Positions 53,323 to 62,600 of a stretch of DNA of 64,000 nt are shown one piece after another; the stretch's first letter is position 1, and the number at the start of each line of letters is the position of its first letter. A program made the position numbers and the translations under genes. The notes under the pieces were generated by a model. It made no database searches, was not told the origin of the DNA, and saw only the letters and a list, made by a program, of their open reading frames with translations. The stretch lies in contig NZ_JBNPMC010000011.1 in assembly GCF_050313795.1 (NCBI RefSeq), positions 1-64,000 on the forward strand. Reading direction: 5' to 3'. The DNA is from CAMBRQ01 sp945870325. Lineage in GTDB: Bacteria; Bacillota; Clostridia; Lachnospirales; Lachnospiraceae.

Positions 53323-54636
53323 ATGGAACAGTTAGTAAATCATGTAGACGGCATTAACCGATTGCTGGCAAGATATGGAGTGAAATTCGGAATCTATAAG
53401 AATCAGACATTCCATGAACAGTTATTTCCGTTTGATGCAATACCAAGAGTGATATCAAAAGATGATTTTGCTCTGTTGGAGAGGGGATTGATTCAGAGAG
53501 TGGATGCGCTGAATCTGTTCCTTAAGGACGTGTATGGTGAGAAGAAGATTATCAAAGACGGAGTGATCCCTGAAGAGTTTGTATTCTCTTCATCGGGATA
53601 TCTGGCGGAATGTGAGGGCGCCTGTCCTCCGAAGGATATCTACAGCCATATCTCAGGAATCGATCTGGTACAGGGAAAAGATGGAAACTGGTATATCCTG
53701 GAGGATAATCTTCGGATACCTTCCGGGGCATCCTATCCTTTGATTGCAAGAGAACTGGAACGGCGTGTGGCACCGGATACCTTTCGGAAGAATCCGATCA
53801 TAGATAACCGGAATTATGCCAAGATGCTGACAGACACGATGGAATATGTTAATACAGGAGGCATCCGGGTGATCATGACACCTGGAAGATACAATGCAGC
53901 GTATTTCGAGCATTCTTATCTGGCGGAGAGGACGGGAAGCGTGCTGGCGATGTGCAGCGATCTATTCGTAGAGAAGAATCATCTGTACTATAGAGATTAC
54001 CGCGGTGGAAAACAAAAGGTGGGAGTAATTTACAGAAGAATATCAGATGAATATCTTGACCCGATGACATTTAATCCGGAATCGCTGATTGGTGTGCCGA
54101 ATATTATGGATGTCTACCGTTCCGGCAATGTTGCAATTGTCAATGCGCCGGGCAATGGTATTGCTGATGATAAGGGAATCTATTATTTTGTGCCAAAGAT
54201 GATACGGTATTATCTGGATCAGGAGCCGGTGCTTAGGAATGCGCCTACTTATCTGCCATATTATGAAGAGGACCGGAAATACGTGCTTGAGAATATTCAT
54301 AAGTTGGTCATCAAGGATGTTGCGGAAGCAGGCGGTTATGGAGTCATATTCGGCAATGAATTATCGAAGGAGAAACTGGAAGATATGAAAGAACTGGTTA
54401 CACGCGAATCTAGAAGATTCATCGCGCAGGAAGTCATAGATTTTCAGGATCTGTATATTGTAGAAGGCGATGAAAAGGTTGCCAGAAAAGCGGACCTTAG
54501 AGCGTTCGTATTATCCGGAGAGACAACGAAAGTATGGCCAAGTGGTCTTACAAGATTCTCAAGGAATCCGGATTCATTTGTAGTCAATTCATCACAGGGA
54601 GGAGGATTTAAAGACACATGGGTGCTATCTCAATAG
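53323..54636 (+). CDS. Circularly permuted type 2 ATP-grasp protein
   Basis: A 437-residue protein of the circularly permuted ATP-grasp family (DUF404/DUF407). Conserved parts are the N-terminal FPFDAIPRVISKDDF, the motif WYILEDNLRIPSGASYPL and the end VWPSGLTRFSRNPDSFVVNSSQGGG. Such proteins are predicted peptide or amide ligases. The start at 53323 has AAGGTG 6 nt before it. It overlaps the Alpha-E gene by 19 bp. The five-gene operon to 57956 likely makes or trims a peptide-like compound of unknown nature. Confidence 0.92.
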   Translation: MEQLVNHVDGINRLLARYGVKFGIYKNQTFHEQLFPFDAIPRVISKDDFALLERGLIQRVDALNLFLKDVYGEKKIIKDGVIPEEFVFSSSGYLAECEGACPPKDIYSHISGIDLVQGKDGNWYILEDNLRIPSGASYPLIARELERRVAPDTFRKNPIIDNRNYAKMLTDTMEYVNTGGIRVIMTPGRYNAAYFEHSYLAERTGSVLAMCSDLFVEKNHLYYRDYRGGKQKVGVIYRRISDEYLDPMTFNPESLIGVPNIMDVYRSGNVAIVNAPGNGIADDKGIYYFVPKMIRYYLDQEPVLRNAPTYLPYYEEDRKYVLENIHKLVIKDVAEAGGYGVIFGNELSKEKLEDMKELVTRESRRFIAQEVIDFQDLYIVEGDEKVARKADLRAFVLSGETTKVWPSGLTRFSRNPDSFVVNSSQGGGFKDTWVLSQ

Positions 54637-55307
54637 AAAAATTAGATCATTTATACTGGCTTGGCAGGTATACGGAGCGGGTATATACAACGTTAAGGAA
54701 ATTCTACCGTATCTTTGATGATATGATCGAAGCGCCGGAGGGGAGTTATACATATTACTGTAAGAGACTGAATATTCCGGATATCTATACATCAAACAGT
54801 CAGTTTGCGGAGGAGTATCTGTATGGGAAGGATAATCCGGATTCCCTGTATTCGAACATGAGCAGAGCATTTGACAATGCAATCGTCCTTAGAGATGAGT
54901 TAAGCAGTAATGTGCTTAGTTATATGCAGATGGCACTGGATGTATTTGAATCTGATAATCATGCTTCTCCGCTTCTGGAACTCCAGTCTGTGATTGATTA
55001 TCTGTTGGCATTCTGGGGTTGTGTGGATGATTATGTAGAAGATGAAGACTGCCGGAATATTATGAAATGCGGGAAATATATAGAAAGGCTGGACTTATAT
55101 ATACGTTTGGAGTATCATACTAAAGATATCGAGAAGGAATTCAGAAAATTGCTGAATCGTCTGCATAAGACGCAGATGTACTATGATGCTGCCAAACTTG
55201 AGAAACTGAAGGACATGATTGATGCAAAGATTCATTGTCCTGAACAGGCAGAAGGCAAGGATGCAGAACTTCTTGATTATCTAGGAAATATTATTGAGGT
55301 GAGATAA
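54618..55307 (+). CDS. Alpha-E domain protein
   Basis: A 229-residue all-helical protein of the Alpha-E family (DUF403), recognised by the start ISIEKLDHLYWLGRYTERV and the repeated acidic helices. It is shorter than the usual 300-residue form. It is nearly always encoded next to the circularly permuted ATP-grasp protein, with which it overlaps, and is thought to be its partner or accessory domain. Biochemical role is unknown. Confidence 0.92.
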   Translation: MGAISIEKLDHLYWLGRYTERVYTTLRKFYRIFDDMIEAPEGSYTYYCKRLNIPDIYTSNSQFAEEYLYGKDNPDSLYSNMSRAFDNAIVLRDELSSNVLSYMQMALDVFESDNHASPLLELQSVIDYLLAFWGCVDDYVEDEDCRNIMKCGKYIERLDLYIRLEYHTKDIEKEFRKLLNRLHKTQMYYDAAKLEKLKDMIDAKIHCPEQAEGKDAELLDYLGNIIEVR

Positions 55308-55308
55308 C

Positions 55309-56082
55309 ATGAAGTCATTACAGTTCACATACAGGATGGAACTTAAATTCGACCAGCCTGTATGTGACCATTATTTTGCGCTGCGCTGCGTGCCGGCGTC
55401 GAATGATGTACAGGATATACAGATTACGAGCAGATATGTAAGCCCTGCAGACAGTCTGGATGAGGTGATCGATGGATTCGGGAATCATAAGTATGTAGGA
55501 CATTATATGGCGAATCATATGAAGTTCTCATATGAAGTAGAGGGGATTGCCAGGGTGAAGGGGATGCAGGTACAGCCGGAATCTCTGCACCCGATGTATA
55601 AGTATCCGACCAGGTATACAGAACCCACGGAGGAACTGATAGAATATGGAGAATCCCTGACCCTTACGGCGGGGGACAATCTTGGAAATGCAATCCAGAT
55701 CATGGATGCGCTATACCGGGATTTCAAGTATGTTTCCGGCAGTACGGATATCCATACCACAGCCGGAGAGGCATGGAAGAAGCGTATGGGCGTCTGTCAG
55801 GATTATGCGCATATTATGATCACACTGTGCCGGATGAAAGGGATTCCGGCAAGATATGTGAATGGACTTATGATCGGTGAAGGCTATACCCATGCCTGGG
55901 TAGAGATCTATACAGGGGAAGGCTGGTATGGTCTTGACCCGACGAATCATCTGCATGTAGACGATTATTATATCAAATTAGCCCATGGAAGAGATTATGG
56001 GGACTGTGTACTGGATAAAGGTCTGTTCCTGGGACAGGCAAGACAGACACAGACAATCTATGCGAATGTGGAGGAAATATAG
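55309..56082 (+). CDS. Transglutaminase-like cysteine protease
   Basis: A 257-residue protein with the transglutaminase-like fold: Cys in RMGVCQDYAHIMITLCR, His in EGYTHAWVEIY and Asp in GWYGLDPTNHLHVDD. The N-terminal 150 residues form the beta domain common to those found with ATP-grasp and Alpha-E proteins. It probably cuts or crosslinks an amide bond made in the pathway. 1 bp after the Alpha-E stop, and the next gene begins right after its stop. Confidence 0.93.
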   Translation: MKSLQFTYRMELKFDQPVCDHYFALRCVPASNDVQDIQITSRYVSPADSLDEVIDGFGNHKYVGHYMANHMKFSYEVEGIARVKGMQVQPESLHPMYKYPTRYTEPTEELIEYGESLTLTAGDNLGNAIQIMDALYRDFKYVSGSTDIHTTAGEAWKKRMGVCQDYAHIMITLCRMKGIPARYVNGLMIGEGYTHAWVEIYTGEGWYGLDPTNHLHVDDYYIKLAHGRDYGDCVLDKGLFLGQARQTQTIYANVEEI

Positions 56083-57024
56083 ATGGTAGAGACAGTTGTG
56101 TCTATGGGACTTCCAGTGGACGAGCATCTGGTAATCAGGAAGAACCGCCTGATGCCCGAAGAACTGGGAAAGGAACTTAAGAGAATTGGAATTGTAACAG
56201 GGACGCACGGAGATGAATTAGAAGGGCAGTTTGTATGTTATGAGTTAAACCGAAGAATACAGGAGCATCCGGAATATTTACAAGGAATCGTGGATATCTA
56301 TCCGGCTTTCAATCCCCTGGGAATTGACTCAATTACCCGGGGAATTCCTATGTTCGACTTGGATATGAACCGGATCTTCCCGGGAAGCGAAGACGGCCCT
56401 ATGATGGAGACGATTGTGCGCCAGCTTATGGATGATCTGGCAGGGGCAGATATGTGCGTGGATATTCATGCAAGCAATATCTATCTTGAGGAGATGCCGC
56501 AGGTGCGGATTAACGAAGAGACGGCCGAGAGGCTTGTGCCTTATGCTAAGATGATCAATGTTGATTTCGTATGGGTTCATGCATCGGCAACGGTGCTGGA
56601 ATCAACGCTGGCGTATAGTCTGAATATGATCGGTGTTCCGACTCTGGTAGTAGAGATGGGAGTAGGAATGCGGATTACAGAGAGTTATGGATGTCAATTG
56701 GTAGAAGGCATCCTGAACCTGATGAAAGAAATGGGAATCTGGGCGGGACCAGTCGGGGAAGTCAGAACGCCAATCGTATCTTCTGACCGGGAGATTGGTT
56801 TCGTGAATGCTGACCATCCAGGTATCTATCTTCCGAAAGCACGGATATTTGATGATGTAGATGAAGGAGATATTATCGGAAGGATTGTGGATCCTATGAC
56901 GGGAAACATTATGGAGGAAGTAAAAGCGCCGATTGCCGGAAAAGTATTTACAAGAAGAGAGTATCCAATTGTATACAGTGGTTCACTGCTGAATAGAATT
57001 CTGGGAGGTGTGCAGGAGCAATGA
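56083..57024 (+). CDS. Aspartoacylase/succinylglutamate desuccinylase-like deacylase (intact zinc site)
   Basis: A 313-residue metallohydrolase of the AspA/AstE branch of M14. Zinc ligands are present: His and Glu in VTGTHGDELEGQ and His in CVDIHASNIY. The substrate motif FDLDMNRIFPGS and the Glu in LVVEMGVGMRI also fit. The C-terminal part is a small beta barrel. It should remove an acyl or aminoacyl group from an amide. It overlaps the next gene by 4 bp. Confidence 0.92.
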   Translation: MVETVVSMGLPVDEHLVIRKNRLMPEELGKELKRIGIVTGTHGDELEGQFVCYELNRRIQEHPEYLQGIVDIYPAFNPLGIDSITRGIPMFDLDMNRIFPGSEDGPMMETIVRQLMDDLAGADMCVDIHASNIYLEEMPQVRINEETAERLVPYAKMINVDFVWVHASATVLESTLAYSLNMIGVPTLVVEMGVGMRITESYGCQLVEGILNLMKEMGIWAGPVGEVRTPIVSSDREIGFVNADHPGIYLPKARIFDDVDEGDIIGRIVDPMTGNIMEEVKAPIAGKVFTRREYPIVYSGSLLNRILGGVQEQ

Positions 57025-57956
57025 AGAAAGAAGTAATATATAGACTGGACTCTCCTTATAGGGAGAGCCTGGATATTACGGGCTACCGCTTCGGGAGCGG
57101 GAAAAAGTCTGCGTGTATCGTAGGTTCTATCAGGGGAAATGAGGTGCAGCAGTTATATGTATGTTCTCAGTTAATTAAGAAGTTAAAAGAACTGGAGCAG
57201 CACGGTGCAATCGTATCTGACAATGAGATTATGGTGATTCCTTCTGTGAACCATCATTCCATGAATATCGGGAAGCGATTCTGGGCGGTGGATAATACCG
57301 ATGTGAACCGGATGTTCCCCGGTTATGATAAGGGAGAGACGACACAGCGGATTGCGGCAGGCGTGTTCGATTGTGTGAAAAACTATAATTATGGCATTCA
57401 GTTTGCAAGTTTCTATCTGCCGGGAGATTTCGTGCCTCATGTGCGTATGATGGAGACCGGGTATCAGAATACCAGTCTTGCGAACCTGTTCGGATTACCC
57501 TATGTGGTAGTCAGAAAGCCAAGACCGATCGATACAACGACGTTGAACTATAACTGGCAGGTGTGGGAGACCAATGCATTCTCTGTGTACACCAGTGAGA
57601 CGGATGTAGTGGATGAAGTATCTGCAAGACAGGCGGTATCGGCGGTGCTTCGGTTCCTTACGCGGATGGGGATCTTGCGGTATAACAGCCACAGCGGCTA
57701 TATCGCAAGTATTATTGATGAAGAAGAATTGACAATTGTAAAGACGGATGCGGCAGGAATCTTCCGCAGATTAAAATGCCCGGGCGAAGAAGTGCATATG
57801 GGGGAAGTGCTGGGAGAGATTCTTGATCCGTATGAAGGAGAGGTAATCCGTCAGGTGGTATCGCCTACGGATGGAATCATCTTCTTTTCGCATAAGAAGC
57901 CGCTGGTAACGGAGAGTGAGATTGTATTCAAGATTATACGCAGGCTGCATGAATGA
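57021..57956 (+). CDS. Aspartoacylase-like paralogue lacking zinc ligands (probable pseudoenzyme)
   Basis: A 311-residue protein clearly related to its upstream neighbour (NTDVNRMFPGYDKG matches DLDMNRIFPGSEDG; similar C-terminal barrel). At the zinc site, however, HGDE is replaced by RGNE (VGSIRGNEVQQ) and DIHAS by QFASF (YGIQFASFYLP), so both His ligands are gone. It is likely inactive as a hydrolase and may bind the intact copy as a regulatory or substrate-binding subunit. Start overlaps the preceding stop (ATGA). Confidence 0.88.
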   Translation: MKKEVIYRLDSPYRESLDITGYRFGSGKKSACIVGSIRGNEVQQLYVCSQLIKKLKELEQHGAIVSDNEIMVIPSVNHHSMNIGKRFWAVDNTDVNRMFPGYDKGETTQRIAAGVFDCVKNYNYGIQFASFYLPGDFVPHVRMMETGYQNTSLANLFGLPYVVVRKPRPIDTTTLNYNWQVWETNAFSVYTSETDVVDEVSARQAVSAVLRFLTRMGILRYNSHSGYIASIIDEEELTIVKTDAAGIFRRLKCPGEEVHMGEVLGEILDPYEGEVIRQVVSPTDGIIFFSHKKPLVTESEIVFKIIRRLHE

Positions 57957-57970
57957 TGGACATATAAAAA

Positions 57971-57994
57971 GCGCAAACCCGAACAGGTTTGCGC
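57971..57994. terminator. Terminator shared by the ATP-grasp operon and tRNA-Thr
   Basis: GCGCAAACC (57971-57979) pairs with GGTTTGCGC (57986-57994). T-rich on the plus side and A-rich before it, so it serves both strands. Confidence 0.85.
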
Positions 57995-58007
57995 TGATTT
58001 TATATCA

Positions 58008-58080
58008 AGCTGGAAATCGGACTTGAACCGACGACCCCTTCATTACGAGTGAAGTGCTCTACCGACTGAGCTATTCCAGC
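58008..58080 (-). tRNA. tRNA-Thr (anticodon CGU)
   Basis: The minus strand folds as a cloverleaf: acceptor GCTGGAA / TTCCAGC, D arm with AGCTCAGTCGGTAGAGC, anticodon loop ACTCGTAAT (anticodon CGU, reads ACG) and T arm GTCGGTTCAAGTCCGAT. The 3' CCA is not encoded. It is transcribed toward the shared terminator at 57971-57994. Confidence 0.96.
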
Positions 58081-58274
58081 ATATGACAGCGTCTATCTCG
58101 CAGTCACAAATATTATTATAGCGAATTTCCGAATATTTGCAAGAACTTTTTTATATTTAACGAAAGTTTTATCAAAGTTTGATAGCCGATGCTTAGGTTT
58201 TAAGATATAATAAGAAGACAGTATGTATTGACTGGAGGCGAAGAAAGATTAAAAAGGAAGTTAAAAAGGAAGCA

Positions 58275-58898
58275 ATGCAGGAGATTCAGAAGATTGCCGA
58301 GGATATGGAGAAGGCAAGATACGACCTGCAATTCAAATATATCGTAGGGATATTAGAGGCAAAGATTAAGATCATTAACGAGCAGTTATCGGAGAAATCT
58401 GGCAGAGAGGTGATTCGAACTGTGCTCAGTCGTATGAAGGAGCCGGAGAGTATTCACGCAAAACTGGAGCGCAAGGGTTATGACCGGGATTTTGCAACGG
58501 CGCAGGAGAAACTGAATGATTTGATGGGAGTTAGAATTATCTGTCTGTTCTTAGATGATGTCTATAAAGTAGCCAACATGCTGAAAAAACAGAGCGATAT
58601 CAAAGTTATTAAGATGAAGGATTATATTGAGAGATCCAAGAAGAACGGTTATATGAGCCTGCATCTGATCGTTGAGGTTCCAATCGGCATCAGTGAACAG
58701 CCGGAGGTTAAGAGAGTTGAGATTCAGATTCGGACGGTTGCGATGGATTTTTGGTCTGTATTGGATTATCAGTTGATCTATAAGAAGGATGTATCTGGCG
58801 CAGAAGAAGTGAGTAAGGAACTGAAGGGATATTCCGAGGAGATTGCCGCATTAGACCGTAAGATGCTGAAACTCAGGAATAAGATTGAGAAGATGTAA
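58275..58898 (+). CDS. Small alarmone synthetase (RelA/SpoT domain GTP pyrophosphokinase)
   Basis: A 207-residue single-domain (p)ppGpp synthetase of the RelQ/RelP type without a hydrolase domain. Key motifs are DLMGVRIICLFLDDVY, VIKMKDYIE, KNGYMSLHLIVEVP and VEIQIRTVAMDFW. It makes alarmone from ATP and GTP/GDP. The ATG at 58275 has only a weak site; an ATT at 58248 lies 9 nt behind GGAGG in the same open frame and could be the true start. TATAAT at 58206 marks the promoter. The STAND gene follows 34 bp downstream, likely in the same transcript. Confidence 0.92.
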   Translation: MQEIQKIAEDMEKARYDLQFKYIVGILEAKIKIINEQLSEKSGREVIRTVLSRMKEPESIHAKLERKGYDRDFATAQEKLNDLMGVRIICLFLDDVYKVANMLKKQSDIKVIKMKDYIERSKKNGYMSLHLIVEVPIGISEQPEVKRVEIQIRTVAMDFWSVLDYQLIYKKDVSGAEEVSKELKGYSEEIAALDRKMLKLRNKIEKM

Positions 58899-58932
58899 GA
58901 AAAGAGAAAAAAGAGATAACAGGAGGGGGATT

Positions 58933-59643
58933 ATGAAATCTTTTTTTATTTCCAGTACATTTAAAGATATGCAGGCAGAACGGGATGTTCTGCATCAGGA
59001 GGTGTTCCCGGCACTTAGGAGACGTCTGAAAGAATACGGAGAGGATGTTCAGGAACTGGACCTACGCTGGGGCGTAGATACCAGCCGTATGTCCGAGGAA
59101 GACAGCGGAAAACATGTCATAGAAAGCTGCATTGATGCGATTGACCGCTGTAAGCCATATATGGTGGTTCTCGTTGGCGAGCGTTATGGATGGATTCCGG
59201 ACAGAGCGCTGATCGAACAGAGCCACGATGCAAGACTTGAGATGTGGTGCCAGGAAGAGATTAGTATTACACAGATGGAGATTCTGTATGGAGCCATGAA
59301 AGAGGAAAACCTGAAGCAGTGTATATTCTGTTTTCGTGATTCTTCTTTTAATGCTACTGTTCCGGAAGAATACCGGGCATTGTATGAGGTGGAAAGCGAG
59401 AAGCACAGAACGAAACTTGAAGCATTAAAAGAGAAGATACTTGCGAATCCTAAAGCACATATTATGGAATATCATCCGGTATGGGATGATGAAGCCGGAC
59501 AGGCGGGGAATCTGAAGGAATTCAGGGATGGATTGGAGAATGCTCTCTGGGAGATGCTGAAGAGTCAGTTTGGAGAGCAGAAGCAGACAATGGAGGAGCG
59601 TATCTTACAGGATGCGGTGCTTACATCTTCCATGTATCTTTGA
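58933..59643 (+). CDS. DUF4062 N-terminal part of a giant STAND NTPase, ended by an in-frame UGA
   Basis: A 236-residue open frame behind AGGAGGGGG. It is the DUF4062 domain seen at the start of NPHP3/TEP1-like and other NACHT proteins: FFISSTFKDMQAERDVLHQE, ELDLRWGVD and VVLVGERYGWIPD. It is a Rossmann-like fold probably involved in signalling or protein contact. The frame stops at TGA 59641-59643, but the same frame then continues open for over 4 kb with the ATPase and repeat domains. A single CGA to TGA change would explain this; error, decay or read-through are alternatives. Confidence 0.9.
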   Translation: MKSFFISSTFKDMQAERDVLHQEVFPALRRRLKEYGEDVQELDLRWGVDTSRMSEEDSGKHVIESCIDAIDRCKPYMVVLVGERYGWIPDRALIEQSHDARLEMWCQEEISITQMEILYGAMKEENLKQCIFCFRDSSFNATVPEEYRALYEVESEKHRTKLEALKEKILANPKAHIMEYHPVWDDEAGQAGNLKEFRDGLENALWEMLKSQFGEQKQTMEERILQDAVLTSSMYL

Positions 59644-62600
59644 TCCTACGTGGCAAGACAAAAAGAGCAGGAGAAAGGAGCAGCACTTTTAAATGGAAGA
59701 AGCGGCGGATGGATCACTGGTGAGAGTGGGAGTGGAAAGAGCGCATATATGGCAAGTATTGCAGCTTCAGCAAGAAAGATTGGAGTCCATGTATTTCTCT
59801 ATTATTGCGGAAATGAAAACTGTGGGAAGACGGAAGTGCTTCTGGATACGCTGTTATACTGGTTGAAAATGGAGTTTCCCCAGGCTGGATCAGAGATCCC
59901 TGACACGAATGGTCTGACGCGAAGACAGAAATTGTTCTATATTGACCGTGCATTGAGGTCCGAGAGAGATGCAGACCGGTTGATTCTGATAGATGCAGTT
60001 GATGAGATGGAAGAGGATATCTCTGAGATTCTGATGATTCTTGCAGATGCAGTGATCCGGGAGAAGGTGGAGGGGCATACCTTTGCAATCGGGGTAAGTT
60101 CGCTGCCGGAATATTATGAGATGCGAAGTGAAAGACTGTCGGAATATTTCGGAGCAAGACCAATGGAGCCTTTCCGAAATACAGAGATCAATGCTTTTGT
60201 ACAGATACACGCTGCGCATAGAGGGAAACACGTGGATGCGAAAGTGGTAGCAGAGATCCGGAAGAAGAGAGGGTGCACGAATCCTTACTATCTGTCTTTG
60301 GTAATGCAGAAATTATTCATGATGAGTAAGGCGGATTTTGAAGAGGCGGAGCGTCTGGCACCGGGGATGGAAGGAATCTCCCGGTTCATGAGAAAAGAGA
60401 TTGAGGTTATGCCGGAAGAAGTTTCAGCGTTAACCATCTCCATGCTGGAGGAAGCGGCGGAGAAACTGCGCCTTATGTATGAGGGCGTTGAGAGTGTAAA
60501 TGAACAGGCAGATCCTATGGAGATTATAAAACTCCTTGCAGTCTCAGAAGGAGGTCTTAAACTGGCGGAGATAGAAGCGATGATCGGGCGGGAAGGCAGG
60601 ATATTCCTTCCGGTGTTCCTGGAACGTTTCTTCTGTTATCTGTATGATTCCTTTGGAGAAGACCGGGAAGGACGCTGGGACTTCCGTCATAGAATGCTTC
60701 GGGAGAGTCTGCTTCAGATCATGAGCAGGGATGAGATCTGCCGTTTTGCGAAGATGCTTTGCGTGCAGAAACTTGAGAATAAAGAACTGGATCAGGCGTT
60801 TTTTTATGCGATAAGGGCGAGGGATATCCTGCGGCTTAACCAGTGTATCACAGGAATACTGAAGGATCAGACATTTGATAAGAGAGTACTTATCTTAGAA
60901 TGTTACAAATTGCTGACCCAGGATGGACAGAGAGTATTTGCAGAGGTACTGGAATCGCCGGAACTTGAGAAAGACGCTTATATAGAACTCCTGTCGAAGA
61001 TCCTCCTGTCAGATACGGATATGATCTGGCGGGAAACAGGATTGTGGCAGGGATTCTATGGGACATTCGCCAAGGCGGAGCCACTGTCTGCTGCGGCACG
61101 GTTCTGGCAGCGGTTATCCGGGCTGGTCTTCTTGAATTATGGAATGGATTCTGAACAGTATCTACAGAAATGGCATGAGATGGTACAGGCATTTGATGCG
61201 ATAGAGTGTCCTGGCAAAGAGGAGATAGATGCATATTACTGTAATCTTCTGGAAGTCATGCAGGATTCTTCCAGAAAGTCGCTGTGGGAGGAACTGAAAA
61301 AGCGATATATTCGATTGGAGTTCAGTATAAAAAAACTTGGATTGGATAAGAAAGAGTATGAGATAGATGAGATGCAGTGTGTTCTTTTCTTCTGGGAGAA
61401 ACTGAAGGAAAGCAAAGAAGAGGATCAATCGAGTAATTTAGGCGCTCTGCAAACATTGTTAAATATCAATATGAACCGCCTGGAGAGAGAAGGACTTGAA
61501 AAATTATCGCCAATCCGTATAAAGGTTTATGAAACGCTTAGAGGACAGCAGGTAATTCTTGTCAGAAGATATCTGAAATTAAAGCGGTATCAGGAGGTCG
61601 TAGAACTAACGAAACAGTTGATGTCATATTATGAACTTCGGATGAAACTGCTTCCTTCACTGGCAGAGGGGATGCAGTATGCGAATGTATTAGGATGTCG
61701 GAGTCAGGCTGTCAAGATTAATTTTAAGGAGAAATACAAGGAGCAGGAACTTAAGATATGGACACGTTTAGATACGATGTATGAATCGGAGGTTGTTCGT
61801 GATTTCCTGGCTTATACCAATTATTCATTGGGAAAGATTCTGGAAGATATAGAGAGATATCCTGAGATAGAGAGAGGATATGATCACGCTGAGAGAATTG
61901 TATTCTATTACACCCAGGCGATAGAACTTTATGACGGATTGCTTAAGGATCGGACAGCAGAAGATTCGAATTATTCATATCTTTTGTCCTGGGCATTATA
62001 TGCGCGGCATATGAGAGTTGCAAGGAGAGTCAGAAGAGATATCTGGTTCTGGAAAGAAGAAAAGTGGGCATATCGTTTTAAAGAGCCAGAGTTTTTCGAA
62101 AATCAGATGGAAGATGACTTGAGAAGACTGGAAGCAGGATGCTATGAATTGTATGAGCCGGAGGGGAAAAATGCTTTGAATCGGGAACTTCGCCGGGTAT
62201 ATAGAATCGGGGCACTTTATTATGATATGCACCAGGAGGAAGAAAAGGCAATTATCTGGTGTGGTAAACTCACAGAATGTCAGAGTGAACTGCTGGAAGA
62301 ACTGACATATGGTGGATGTTGGGTTGCAGTTTCTTACTATATGGATGCTTTAGAAATATATCTGCGGTGGGACAGATGGCAGAAGGTCATAGAGAATGCG
62401 GGTGTATGCCTGCAAATCCTGAGACAGATTTCAAATGAATGGATCGAGGAGAACAAGCTGAGGGAGGAATGGCGCAGAACGTCTGCAAATCTGTATCTGA
62501 TGTTGGCTCAGATTTATCTGCAGGAGAAGCAGGAGCAACAGGTGATTACGTGCTGCAAGTCAGCACAGGAAATGATAGCAGCGCAGGAAGGCAGGTGGGA

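Noticed and set aside
59641..59643. Selenocysteine or programmed recoding at the UGA
   Set aside because: No clear bacterial SECIS-like hairpin just after the UGA, and no selenoprotein gene nearby. A nonsense change is simpler, though read-through is not excluded.
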